Origin: an uncultured Prevotellaceae bacterium
GTDB lineage: Bacteria > Bacteroidota > Bacteroidia > Bacteroidales > Bacteroidaceae
Reading direction: 5' to 3'
Length of the DNA stretch: 64,000 nucleotides
Assembly: GCA_900318815.1 (NCBI GenBank)
Contig: ONMA01000005.1
Span: 62,001 to 126,000 of the forward strand
Positions within the stretch are counted from its first letter, which is position 1, and every line of letters begins with the position of its first letter. The notes under the pieces were generated by a model. The model was given only the letters and a program-made list of their open reading frames with translations, had not been told where the DNA came from and ran no database searches. Shown piece after piece: positions 54,401-60,893 of the stretch. The translations under genes were made by a program, and so were the position numbers.

Positions 54401-54587
54401 TGAGTTCCTGCTCCTGGAAACACGTGTCAACAGCAAGGCATCTTCGGGCATCAGCGTTGTCTTTACGGGGTGCAACCTGCCAGCCGGCATCTACAGCCTC
54501 TCGGGCAAGCGCTTGCAGGAAATGCAGAAGGGCTTCAACATCGTGGTCTCTGAAGATGGTACTGCCCGCAAGGTGCTGAAGCAGTAA
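51423..54587 (+). CDS. Secreted GH98 glycoside hydrolase with CBM6-like module
   Basis: The 1,054-residue protein has a signal peptide (MMKKNIYFALLALLLMVTGQ). Residues about 30-600 match family GH98: HPLWLVHIDVWNTADPQKII, NFLGWNYAEQFWGFDEA, KYGGFLTISFCGNVW, and a C-terminal beta domain. GH98 enzymes are endo-beta-galactosidases on blood-group or mucin glycans, and some act on xylan; the substrate here is open. Residues about 618-755 are a CBM6/35-like module (IVIEAEDMDY, YIDQIIYTPAG), followed by a repeat-like beta domain and a jelly-roll-like domain (YKLDFGSVQNGTMPVGW). The end (PAGIYSLSGKRLQE) is a degenerate T9SS tail. The gene lies between direct repeats (family D and a 15-base word), as in a captured cassette. 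Confidence 0.85.
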   Translation: MMKKNIYFALLALLLMVTGQSVSAQERRPIDSQHPLWLVHIDVWNTADPQKIINLIPEEIKPYVCMNLSFSCQYDKERNIYKMPRCAVRTYKSWASVCQANGLWFTCQPASGGHTHIQDDDLETFEYFFKRYPNFLGWNYAEQFWGFDEAGDKSSSTQASRIALFAKLVPMHHKYGGFLTISFCGNVWSHPLNPMGMMKRNKDLLLACKEYPEAILWLYKYTTSSCFYNNESVTFGPFISGLAKNYGVRYDNCGWNGALDAILGDGHGKKYPGAAGLGTVMEQTCVNGGAVWDGPELIWTEDFQNLSNTTVDGYTRRNWGTFPNFKGVWLDMFRKIIDGTMYIPTREEVIGKTRIVVQNDVNSGNDEDKYAAWGSLYDGVYKQDDPFNRGNGQWMDNFCYFKKTGRYGAIPLVIALYDDVAKSIPVVVKKSAFSSRWGTTARKTADFNAQYPEVSTGDLYVNRYRNQLVTYTPYTYLNKNKTASATIPLQYNTCEELQLTYGKLSSGLIREYADHIYFYLNNYRSDSITVQSDIITVKGVNAEPTCTIKKRETGAAGAAVSYTKSYDAENATFTVTVKHMGPLDLTINCQGSAERTATDVLPAEALPTPKQPEPFVGPIVIEAEDMDYKNVKGVNLSNSGWYFPEVLDYAGNGYVDMGTNTAGALRHQLKLNQGGDYVVSVRYCSASKTGTLAATVNGTRQNITIEKVGLNDWRKVKFNATMKEGQNTLILSNTAGIGMYIDQIIYTPAGTEAEKFLVSVRQDEHGTLTANVTEAAEGEVVRLSVSAEEGYKLTELRVINSVYFTMAKTINVSDPENITFVMPDDNVTLQPVFTDMTAIYKLDFGSVQNGTMPVGWRAIQEDGTHEYPNSYGSGSRTMVGFTGYQGKALYWRNNAAEYGRQTAYRLPLEAGDYKVTFVMAAWKGNPQYKVQVLNAATGSAIATSGTFTAAPNANGNTSANVSSAQTREFEFTVSTKGNYIIQFADATTSGGYHEFLLLETRVNSKASSGISVVFTGCNLPAGIYSLSGKRLQEMQKGFNIVVSEDGTARKVLKQ

Positions 54588-54618
54588 ATTCCTTTATATC
54601 CGTTTGTCTCAGTATGAA

Positions 54619-54657
54619 ATCGGGGACGATGCGTACTCTTGGCGCATCGTCCCCGAT
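54619..54657 (+). terminator. Hairpin after the GH98 gene
   Basis: ATCGGGGACGATGCG (54619-54633) pairs exactly with CGCATCGTCCCCGAT (54643-54657) over a 9-base loop. No U-run follows. It shares its stem with the hairpin at 50234-50272, so it may be another mobile hairpin family. Confidence 0.55.
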
Positions 54658-54691
54658 TCGATGACGATATTTGAGAAAAACGGAAACGCCG

Positions 54692-54780
54692 GGGCACTTT
54701 TTATTCTAAGGATTATAGGATTTCGGGATTTACCTTGCGGCGCACCGCGCCGTCCATCCTTGAATCCTTAAATCCTTAGA
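54692..54780. repeat. Family D repeat, copy 2
   Basis: Same order of blocks and orientation as copy 1 with about ten differences. A 15-base word ATATCCGTTTGTCTC lies just before it at 54596-54610 and just after copy 1 at 50976-50990, framing the GH98 module. Confidence 0.9.
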
Positions 54781-54882
54781 AAAAATATCTTTCTCTGTGG
54801 TGAAAAAAGGCGTGCCGCAGCATCCTGCGGCACGCCATTATAATATAAAGAGGTGTAAATCCTACTTTTTGCAGGCAAAGAT

Positions 54883-55896
54883 TTACTTCTTGTTCAGGGC
54901 CAGGTCAATCTCCACGGCGATGGAAACGGTGGCACCCACCATCGGGTTGTTGCCGATGCCGAGGAAACCCATCATCTCTACGTGAGCGGGAACTGACGAC
55001 GAACCTGCAAACTGGGCGTCGCTGTGCATGCGGCCCAGCGTGTCGGTCATACCGTAAGAGGCGGGGCCTGCAGCCATGTTGTCGGGGTGCAGGGTGCGGC
55101 CAGTACCGCCACCGGAAGCCACTGAGAAGTAGGGCTTGCCAGCGAGCACGCGCTCCTTCTTATAGGTGCCGGCTACGGGGTGCTGGAAGCGGGTGGGGTT
55201 GGTAGAGTTACCGGTAATCGATACGTCGACGTTCTCCTTCCACAGGATGGCAACGCCCTCGCGCACGTCGTCGGCACCGTAGCACTTCACCTTGGCACGG
55301 GGGCCGTCGCTGTAGGGAGTCTCCTTCACTACCTTCACCTCGCCGGTGTAGTAGTCGAACTGAGTCTGCACATAGGTGAAGCCATTGATGCGGCTGATGA
55401 TCATGGCAGCGTCCTTGCCCAGACCGTTCAGGATGACGCGGAGGGGCTTCTGGCGAACCTTGTTAGCCTTCTCGGCAATCTTGATGGCACCCTCAGCGGC
55501 AGCGAAGCTCTCGTGGCCAGCCAGGAAGGCGAAGCACTCGGTCTCCTCGCGCAACAGACGAGCTGCCAGGTTACCGTGACCCAGACCCACCTTGCGGTCG
55601 TCGGCCACTGAACCGGGGATGCAGAAGCTCTGCAGACCGATACCGATGGCCTCGGCAGCCTCGGCTGCGTTCTTCACGCCCTTCTTGATGGCGATGGCGG
55701 CACCGCATACGTAGGCCCACTTTGCGTTCTCGAAGCAGATGCGCTGCGTCTCTTCACACATCTGATAGGGATCGACACCGGCCTTCTCGCAAATCTCGTT
55801 GGCCTCTTCAATGCTATTGATCCCGTTCTCTTTCAGAGCGGCCAGCACCTGGTTGATGCGACGCTCGTAGCTCTCGAATTGTACTTTTCTAATCAT
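54883..55896 (-). CDS. GGGtGRT family protein
   Basis: The 337-residue protein contains the family-defining motif ASGGGTGRTLHPDN near residue 270. Other recognisable parts are YDGPRAKVKCYGADD-like sequence, VPAHVEMMGFLGIGNNPMVG and SIAVEIDLALNKK at the end. The family is found mainly in anaerobes; its activity is not known. It starts 15 bases after the NifU-like gene, so both are probably one transcript. The pairing with an iron-sulfur scaffold suggests a shared role in cluster handling or a cluster-dependent enzyme. Confidence 0.88.
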   Translation of the reverse strand: MIRKVQFESYERRINQVLAALKENGINSIEEANEICEKAGVDPYQMCEETQRICFENAKWAYVCGAAIAIKKGVKNAAEAAEAIGIGLQSFCIPGSVADDRKVGLGHGNLAARLLREETECFAFLAGHESFAAAEGAIKIAEKANKVRQKPLRVILNGLGKDAAMIISRINGFTYVQTQFDYYTGEVKVVKETPYSDGPRAKVKCYGADDVREGVAILWKENVDVSITGNSTNPTRFQHPVAGTYKKERVLAGKPYFSVASGGGTGRTLHPDNMAAGPASYGMTDTLGRMHSDAQFAGSSSVPAHVEMMGFLGIGNNPMVGATVSIAVEIDLALNKK

Positions 55897-55911
55897 TGCT
55901 CGTTTCCTCCT

Positions 55912-56613
55912 TTATTCTTTGCGTGGATCAATAACCTTCACAATACCCTGCTCGGCGGTGGTGCGGCCATAGCTGCCTGTGAACTTCTTCACGGCCTCGT
56001 TGGCATCCATGCCGTCTTTGATGGCTTCCATCATCTTGCCTAAGTGTACGTACTCGTAACCGCAAACCTGGCTGTCCTTGTCGAGGAACTGCTTGGTGAT
56101 GTAACCCTCAGTGAGTTCAAGATAGCGTGTGCCCTTGGCAACAGTGCCATAGAGCGTACCCGTCTGAGAGCGCAGGCCCTTGCCTAAGTCTTCCAGACCG
56201 GCACCGATGACAAGACCGCCCTCGGAGAAGGCACTCTGGGTGCGTCCGTAGACAATCTGCAGGAACAACTCGCGCATGGCGGTGTTGATGGCATCGCAGA
56301 CGAGGTCGGTGTTCAGGGCCTCAAGAATGGTCTTGCCCGGAAGAATCTCGCTGGCCATAGCGGCAGAGTGAGTCATACCCGTGCAACCGATGGTCTCGAC
56401 CAGGGCCTCCTGGATGACGCCGTCCTTCACGTTCAGCGACAGCTTGCAGGCACCCTGCTGAGGAGCGCACCAGCCAATACCGTGGGTATAGCCCGAAATG
56501 TCCTTGATCTCCTTGGCCTGAATCCACTTGCCCTCCTCGGGAATGGGTGCAGGACCGTGGTTGGGGCCTTTGGCCACAACGCACATGTTTTCAACTTCCT
56601 TAGAATAAATCAT
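55912..56613 (-). CDS. NifU-like iron-sulfur cluster scaffold protein
   Basis: The 233-residue protein has a NifU/IscU N-terminal-like core with cysteines in GIGWCAPQQGACKL, ETIGCTGMTHSAAM and DLVCDAINTAM, which could carry a cluster. The fold continues to a C-terminal segment GYEYVHLGKMMEAIKDGMD. Such proteins assemble or carry Fe-S clusters in the cytoplasm. It is the first gene of a two-gene unit with GGGtGRT and has a -7 box TAAATTTG at 56663-56670. Confidence 0.82.
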   Translation of the reverse strand: MIYSKEVENMCVVAKGPNHGPAPIPEEGKWIQAKEIKDISGYTHGIGWCAPQQGACKLSLNVKDGVIQEALVETIGCTGMTHSAAMASEILPGKTILEALNTDLVCDAINTAMRELFLQIVYGRTQSAFSEGGLVIGAGLEDLGKGLRSQTGTLYGTVAKGTRYLELTEGYITKQFLDKDSQVCGYEYVHLGKMMEAIKDGMDANEAVKKFTGSYGRTTAEQGIVKVIDPRKE

Positions 56614-56662
56614 ACTATTAGTTTAATTTATAAAAATGATGAGATTTCATCGTTTATGGGTG

Positions 56663-56670
56663 CAAATTTA
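56663..56670 (-). promoter_or_regulatory. -7 promoter box for the NifU-like/GGGtGRT operon
   Basis: Minus-strand TAAATTTG 49 bases before the ATG at 56613. Confidence 0.4.
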
Positions 56671-56745
56671 CAAAATAAATATGAAATACTCATTAAGAAT
56701 AGGTATTTTTTTCGGTCTATGATGAAGATTTTTGAAGATTTTGCT

Positions 56746-56753
56746 TATCTTTG
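56746..56753 (+). promoter_or_regulatory. -7 promoter box for the ROK kinase
   Basis: TATCTTTG about 60 bases before the ATG at 56813; divergent from the NifU-like promoter. Confidence 0.4.
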
Positions 56754-56812
56754 CATCCAGTTAGCAATAATTGTTAGGAATAATTAATTCAAATTACATA
56801 AACAATATCTCT

Positions 56813-57799
56813 ATGAGCGTAAATAACACGTTGAAGCCATACGTCATTGGCTTAGACTTAGGAGGAACCAATTCTGTGTTCGGAATCGTTGATTCGCGTG
56901 GTGAAATCAAGGCTACTACGGCCATCAAGACGGGCGGCTTTGCCACTGCCGAGGCCTACGTCGATGCTGCCGTTGCCGCTTTGCAGCCCATCATCGAGCA
57001 GGTGGGTGGCATTGACACCATCAAGGCGATGGGTATCGGTGCTCCGAATGCCAATTATTATAATGGTACGATTGAGTTCGCACCCAACCTGCCCTGGGCT
57101 CACGACGGCATTGTGCCCCTGGCCAAGATGTTCAGTGAGCGCCTGTCGGACATCCCCGTGGCCATGACCAACGATGCCAATGCCGCCGCTCTGGGTGAGA
57201 TGGTCTATGGCGTGGCACGCGGCATGAAGAACTTCATCGTCATCACCTTAGGCACGGGAGTAGGCTCGGGTATCGTGGTCAACGGCCAGCTGCTCTATGG
57301 GCATGATGGCTTTGCCGGCGAACTGGGCCACGTAACAATGGTGCGCGGTGCCGAGGGACGTTCGTGCGGTTGCGGTCGCACGGGCTGTTTGGAGGCCTAT
57401 TGTTCAGCTACGGGTGTGGCTCGCACGGCCCGCGAGCTGTTGGCCAAGACGTCGCGCGAGTCCATTCTCCGCGAGATGAATCCCGAGGACATTACTTCGC
57501 TCGACGTGTCCATTGCCGCTGGCAAGGGTGATGCGCTGGCCAAGGAGATCTACGACTTCACGGGTCACATGCTGGGTGAGGCCTGTGCCGACTTTGCCGC
57601 CTTCTCTTCGCCCGAGGCTTTCATCTTCTTCGGTGGAATGGTCAAGGCCGGCGAACTGATTATGAAGCCCATCCGCGAGGCCTACGAGCAGCACGTCATG
57701 CCCGTCTTCCGTGGCAAGGCTCAGTTCCTCGTCAGCGGTCTCGATGGTGCCAGTGCCGCCGTCCTCGGTGCCTCGGCAGTAGGGTGGGAGATACAGTAA
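56813..57799 (+). CDS. ROK-family sugar kinase (glucokinase-like)
   Basis: From the ATG at 56813 the protein has 328 residues (the in-frame ATG at 56771 is very close to the promoter box and less likely). VIGLDLGGTNSVFGIVDSRG at 11-30 is the ROK phosphate-binding start. GAPNANYYNGTIEFAPN, VAMTNDANAAALGEM with the catalytic Asp, and the zinc site CGCGRTGCLEAY are all present, and FVVITLGTGVGSGIVV-like sequence lies between. It likely phosphorylates glucose or a related hexose with ATP. No DNA-binding domain, so it is a kinase rather than a repressor. It is monocistronic. Confidence 0.88.
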   Translation: MSVNNTLKPYVIGLDLGGTNSVFGIVDSRGEIKATTAIKTGGFATAEAYVDAAVAALQPIIEQVGGIDTIKAMGIGAPNANYYNGTIEFAPNLPWAHDGIVPLAKMFSERLSDIPVAMTNDANAAALGEMVYGVARGMKNFIVITLGTGVGSGIVVNGQLLYGHDGFAGELGHVTMVRGAEGRSCGCGRTGCLEAYCSATGVARTARELLAKTSRESILREMNPEDITSLDVSIAAGKGDALAKEIYDFTGHMLGEACADFAAFSSPEAFIFFGGMVKAGELIMKPIREAYEQHVMPVFRGKAQFLVSGLDGASAAVLGASAVGWEIQ

Positions 57800-57883
57800 T
57801 AAGTGAGTTTTTACTTAGATCCATTAAGTGTTTTGATTCTTCGGGCAATATAATTAGTCAAGTGTCAGCCCCTTGATCTTTTC

Positions 57884-57915
57884 AACCCAGCTTTCTTGAA
57901 CGAGAAGGCTGGGTT
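57884..57915 (+). terminator. Hairpin downstream of the ROK kinase
   Basis: AACCCAGCTTTCT pairs with AGAAGGCTGGGTT (one G-U) over a 6-base loop. No U-run; may be a processing or pausing site. Confidence 0.45.
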
Positions 57916-57982
57916 ATTGCTAAATAACGCAGGGTTATCATTAAGGGATAATCTTCAACGAGGACGAGTATTAAAGAAAAAG

Positions 57983-58012
57983 AAAAGTGGCAACCTCAAG
58001 GTGCCACTTTTT
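57983..58012 (+). terminator. Rho-independent terminator
   Basis: AAAAGTGGCA (57983-57992) pairs with TGCCACTTTT (58002-58011), with additional inner pairing ACCT/AGGT, followed by a T. The A-rich stretch before and T-rich end make it work in both directions. Confidence 0.75.
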
Positions 58013-58122
58013 CATTTGTTAGTAGAGCAATCTGGAAGCCAAAGAGGTATCTTGTCACCGTGGCCTATGTCTATCTTGTCGCTGACGACAATAATTGTCT
58101 TCCGTGGTACACTGAAGTAAAA

Positions 58123-58157
58123 GGATAGGTTTTCGGAGCGGAAGGGATATCATCTTA
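58123..58157. repeat. 35-bp direct repeat, left of the DUF4143 ATPase
   Basis: GGATAGGTTTTCGGAGCGGA and the following AGGGATATCATCTTA recur with two changes at 59954-59988, on the other side of the ATPase gene. Confidence 0.85.
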
Positions 58158-58246
58158 TGTGGTGATGGAGAAGAAAGCAGATGCTGTGAACCTTATGAAT
58201 GGACTGTTCGGGTAAGCTATCCTTTGAGAATTTCGGCATATTGCAG

Positions 58247-58372
58247 TTTTCATCTCTGTTTTGTCAGAAAGACAAAGGTTATTCGTCTCGGTTTTATCAT
58301 TTTTGGTTATGTTTTTCATCTCGGTTTTATCAGAAAAACATATATTTTTCGTCTCGGTTTTGTCAGAAAAGC
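58247..58372. repeat. Four-copy TCTCGGTTTTRTCA array upstream of the ATPase
   Basis: The word (C/G)TCTCGGTTTT(A/G)TCAGAAA occurs at about 58252, 58284, 58318 and 58351 with AT-rich spacers. It ends about 35 bases before the -7 box, so it could bind a regulator. Confidence 0.75.
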
Positions 58373-58382
58373 CAATAATTGC

Positions 58383-58413
58383 TTGTGTACATCAAAGAAA
58401 ATTTCTACTTTTG
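58383..58413 (+). promoter_or_regulatory. -33/-7 promoter for the DUF4143 ATPase
   Basis: TTG at 58383-58385, 20 bases, TACTTTTG at 58406-58413, 30 bases before the start codon. Confidence 0.6.
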
Positions 58414-58443
58414 CACCTGTATAATAAAAAAAGATAAGAATGT

Positions 58444-59844
58444 ATGTACATAGAACGATCAATAGATGCCCTTTTACTTGAATGGAAGAATAGCAGGAGT
58501 CTGAAACCTTTGCTGCTACGTGGTGCGCGTCAAGTCGGGAAGTCGTGGGCTGTAGAACATTTGGGTGAAAGTTTCGACTACTTCATTGAAGTTAACTTTG
58601 AAAAACGTCCTGACTTGAAGGATGTATTTGAGAAAGTACATGATGTCCATGAACTTGCCAACAGCCTTGGTATACTATACAATAAGCCTGTAGAACCAGG
58701 CAAGACTTTGATATTTCTCGATGAGATACAAGACAGTCTTGCTGCTATAAAAAGCCTGTGGTCATTTAAAGAGGACTTCCCCGGATTACACGTCGTTGCC
58801 GCAGGTTCCCTGTTAGAGTTCGCTCTAAAGGAATTGCCGTTTTTTGGTGTGGGAAGAATACGCTCGCTATTTGTCTATCCGTTTTCCTTTGATGAGTTCC
58901 TGATTGCAGAGGGGAAATCATCATGGGTAAAAGTAAAAAAGGAAGCAAGTAGCGACAAGCCTTTGCTGACAGTACTTCATAATGACTTGGTGCAACATTA
59001 TCGTACATTCTTGATGGTTGGTGGTATGCCTGCCAGTGTGGCGGCGTGGATAACCAGCCACGACTACAGACAATGTCAGACAGAGCTTGACGACATCCAA
59101 CTCACCTACTATGACGATTTTGTAAAATATGCCAAAAAAGTTGACCCGACCCTGCTTCGAAACACCCTGCAAAGTGTGATACTCCAGATTGGCAACAAAT
59201 TTGTTTACAGCCAAGTAGAGGGTGACTACCGTGCAGAGGAGGTGAAAAAGGCATTGGGGCTTTTATGTGATGCTGGCATCATCAAGCGTGTCAGCCATAC
59301 AGCAGCCAATGGCCTTCCACTCGGTGCGGAAATCAATGAAAAGTTTCGTAAGTACATCTATCTTGACAGTGGTTTGCTCCTGCGTATCTTAGATATGGAT
59401 TTAGGTAGTGCCCAACAACTCACAGAACTAATTATAGCCGGAACTGCTGAGGATTTGGTCAACAAAGGTGGACTGGCAGAGATGGTTCTTGGATGGGAAC
59501 TGGTGAAGTACAATAATCCGCGTTCACAACACGACTTATACTACTGGGAAAACACAGCAGAGGGGACACGTTCAGAAGTGGATTACATCATAGCCCGTGA
59601 CATGAAGGTGTTGCCAATTGAGTGCAAGGCGGGCACAAGCGGAAAAATGAAGAGCCTTCGTGTATTTATGAGACAGAAACACCTGACAGATGCTATACGC
59701 TGCTCTTTGGAGAACTTCTCATTGTTGAAAAATGAGGATAAGAAGGACAAAAATGCACTGAGACGCATCTCAATAAATCCATTATACGCTATATCGACCC
59801 TGTATAATTCGATTAATCCTTCCATACCTATTGCATTAATATAG
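58444..59844 (+). CDS. AAA ATPase with DUF4143 C-terminal domain
   Basis: The 466-residue protein starts MYIERSIDALLLEWKNSRSL and has a P-loop LLRGARQVGKSWAVEH (about 24-39), a Walker B-like segment TLIFLDEIQD, and GSLLEFAL as sensor region. The C-terminal half matches DUF4143, which has a nuclease-like fold: GLAEMVLGWELVKY, LYYWENTAEGTRSEVDYII and VLPIECKAGTSGKMKSLR. The last part ISINPLYAIST is also typical. Cytoplasmic; function unknown, and these genes are often horizontally exchanged. The codon use and base composition are more AT-rich than the neighbours, and 35-base direct repeats flank it, both consistent with transfer. Confidence 0.88.
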   Translation: MYIERSIDALLLEWKNSRSLKPLLLRGARQVGKSWAVEHLGESFDYFIEVNFEKRPDLKDVFEKVHDVHELANSLGILYNKPVEPGKTLIFLDEIQDSLAAIKSLWSFKEDFPGLHVVAAGSLLEFALKELPFFGVGRIRSLFVYPFSFDEFLIAEGKSSWVKVKKEASSDKPLLTVLHNDLVQHYRTFLMVGGMPASVAAWITSHDYRQCQTELDDIQLTYYDDFVKYAKKVDPTLLRNTLQSVILQIGNKFVYSQVEGDYRAEEVKKALGLLCDAGIIKRVSHTAANGLPLGAEINEKFRKYIYLDSGLLLRILDMDLGSAQQLTELIIAGTAEDLVNKGGLAEMVLGWELVKYNNPRSQHDLYYWENTAEGTRSEVDYIIARDMKVLPIECKAGTSGKMKSLRVFMRQKHLTDAIRCSLENFSLLKNEDKKDKNALRRISINPLYAISTLYNSINPSIPIALI

Positions 59845-59953
59845 TCTTACTCTATGACCAAAGAGGCTCCTCATAACAGGAGGCTTCAGAAAGTTCATGT
59901 ATTCAAAAAAAGCTTGTGTTCAAATAAATAATTACTATTATGAAGAACCAAAG

Positions 59954-59988
59954 GGATAGGTTTTCGGAGTGGAAGGGATATCATCTCA
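59954..59988. repeat. 35-bp direct repeat, right of the DUF4143 ATPase
   Basis: Matches 58123-58157 at 33 of 35 bases, same orientation. Confidence 0.85.
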
Positions 59989-59994
59989 TCAAGT

Positions 59995-60077
59995 AAAACA
60001 AGTTGTTTTGGTATCGCATAGATAGCTTTTGCATAGGCAAAAGACGGCATTTTGGAGAGCAAAACAAGTTGTTTTGC
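59995..60077. repeat. Two AAAACAAGTTGTTTT dyads
   Basis: The 15-base dyad occurs at 59995-60009 and 60061-60075; the second extends to GCAAAACA-AGT-TGTTTTGC. They are 66 bases apart, in the same orientation. Confidence 0.7.
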
Positions 60078-60261
60078 TATGAGTGATAGTAGTGACAGGT
60101 AAAAAAGAAGTGTCACTCCATATAACTATCTGACAATAAATGTGTTATCGCTAAAAGTGACAGATATTGAAAAAATGGTCAACAAATTTTCAGATGATCG
60201 TCGGCCGCATGGCGAAATCGACAGCTACACCATTGAGCAGCTGAGATAGTTTATTTAAAAA

Positions 60262-60348
60262 ACAACGGATTTCACGGATTAAACGGATTATTATACTTAC
60301 TGATTATCAGTTGGGCTTATAATCCGTTTAATCCGTGAAATCCGTTGT
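60262..60348. repeat. Hairpin repeat family C
   Basis: 29-base perfect arms (60262-60290 and 60320-60348) with ACGGATTTCACGGATTAAAC in the left arm, 29-base loop including CTGATTATCAG. Half of this element (ACAACGGATTACACGGATTA ... GATTATCAGT) occurs in both copies of the 145-bp repeat near 47.0 and 47.4 kb. It lies between convergent genes and may terminate both. Confidence 0.88.
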
Positions 60349-60380
60349 AGTTTATTATGACACACATTGATAGTTCGCTG

Positions 60381-60866
60381 CTACTTAGCGGCTTGTTCGT
60401 CGTGGTCATCGGCATCATACTCACGATGCGGATGCTTGAAAATCCGGTGGTGGATGAAGTTCATGCCCTCTAAGCAGACCAGTACCATGAGGGTTGAGGC
60501 GGCAGCCACGGCATACATGCCCCGTCCGGCCGTCATGCCGATGGCCGAGGTGACCCACAGGCCGGCTGCGGTGGTGAGTCCTTTCACGGCATTGGCGTTT
60601 TTCTGGAAGATGATGCATCCGGCACCGATGAAGCCGATACCGCTTACCACCTGGGCAGCCAGTCGGCTCGGGTCGCGCTGTATGCCCGGTAGTCCTAAGA
60701 ATTCGTCAAATCCGTGAACGGAGAGGATCATAAACAGGCCGCTGCCAAGACCAACGAGGAAATGGGTGCGGAATCCTGCTTCCTTCGAGCGGTATTCGCG
60801 TTCGAGTCCGATGGCACCGCCCAGTATGGCGGCAATGAAAATGCTCAGAATGTATTCGCCTGTCAT
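60381..60866 (-). CDS. MgtC/SapB-family membrane protein
   Basis: The 161-residue protein has four or five helices, starting YILSIFIAAILGGAIGLERE. The motif GLEREYRSKEAGFRTHFLVG and the sequence VVSGIGFIGAGCIIF are typical of the MgtC/SapB N-terminal family, linked to magnesium homeostasis and acid or host stress in other bacteria. The end is a His/Asp-rich tail (HPHREYDADDHDEQAAK). It starts 27 bases after the aldo/keto reductase stop, so it is likely co-transcribed. Confidence 0.85.
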   Translation of the reverse strand: MTGEYILSIFIAAILGGAIGLEREYRSKEAGFRTHFLVGLGSGLFMILSVHGFDEFLGLPGIQRDPSRLAAQVVSGIGFIGAGCIIFQKNANAVKGLTTAAGLWVTSAIGMTAGRGMYAVAAASTLMVLVCLEGMNFIHHRIFKHPHREYDADDHDEQAAK

Positions 60867-60893
60867 TTTGTTTGTGTAAGGTTGTTAATAGTG

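Larger units (their letters stand above)
57800..58443. other. Low-GC intergenic region with repeats and gene debris
   Basis: About 640 bases. It holds two hairpins after the ROK gene, a short open minus-strand run containing RKTIIVVSDKIDIGHGDKIP (about 58022-58140, no start codon), the left copy of a 35-base direct repeat, and four copies of a TCTCGGTTTTRTCA word before the next gene. Confidence 0.6.
59845..60380. other. Intergenic region with palindromes and family C hairpin
   Basis: About 535 bases. It contains the right copy of the 35-base direct repeat, two AAAACAAGTTGTTTT dyads, and the family C hairpin between the two convergent genes. No convincing gene. Confidence 0.6.

Noticed and set aside
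58247-58372. CRISPR-like short repeats
   Set aside because: The spacers are short, AT-rich and partly repeated; it is better read as a leader array for the ATPase gene.
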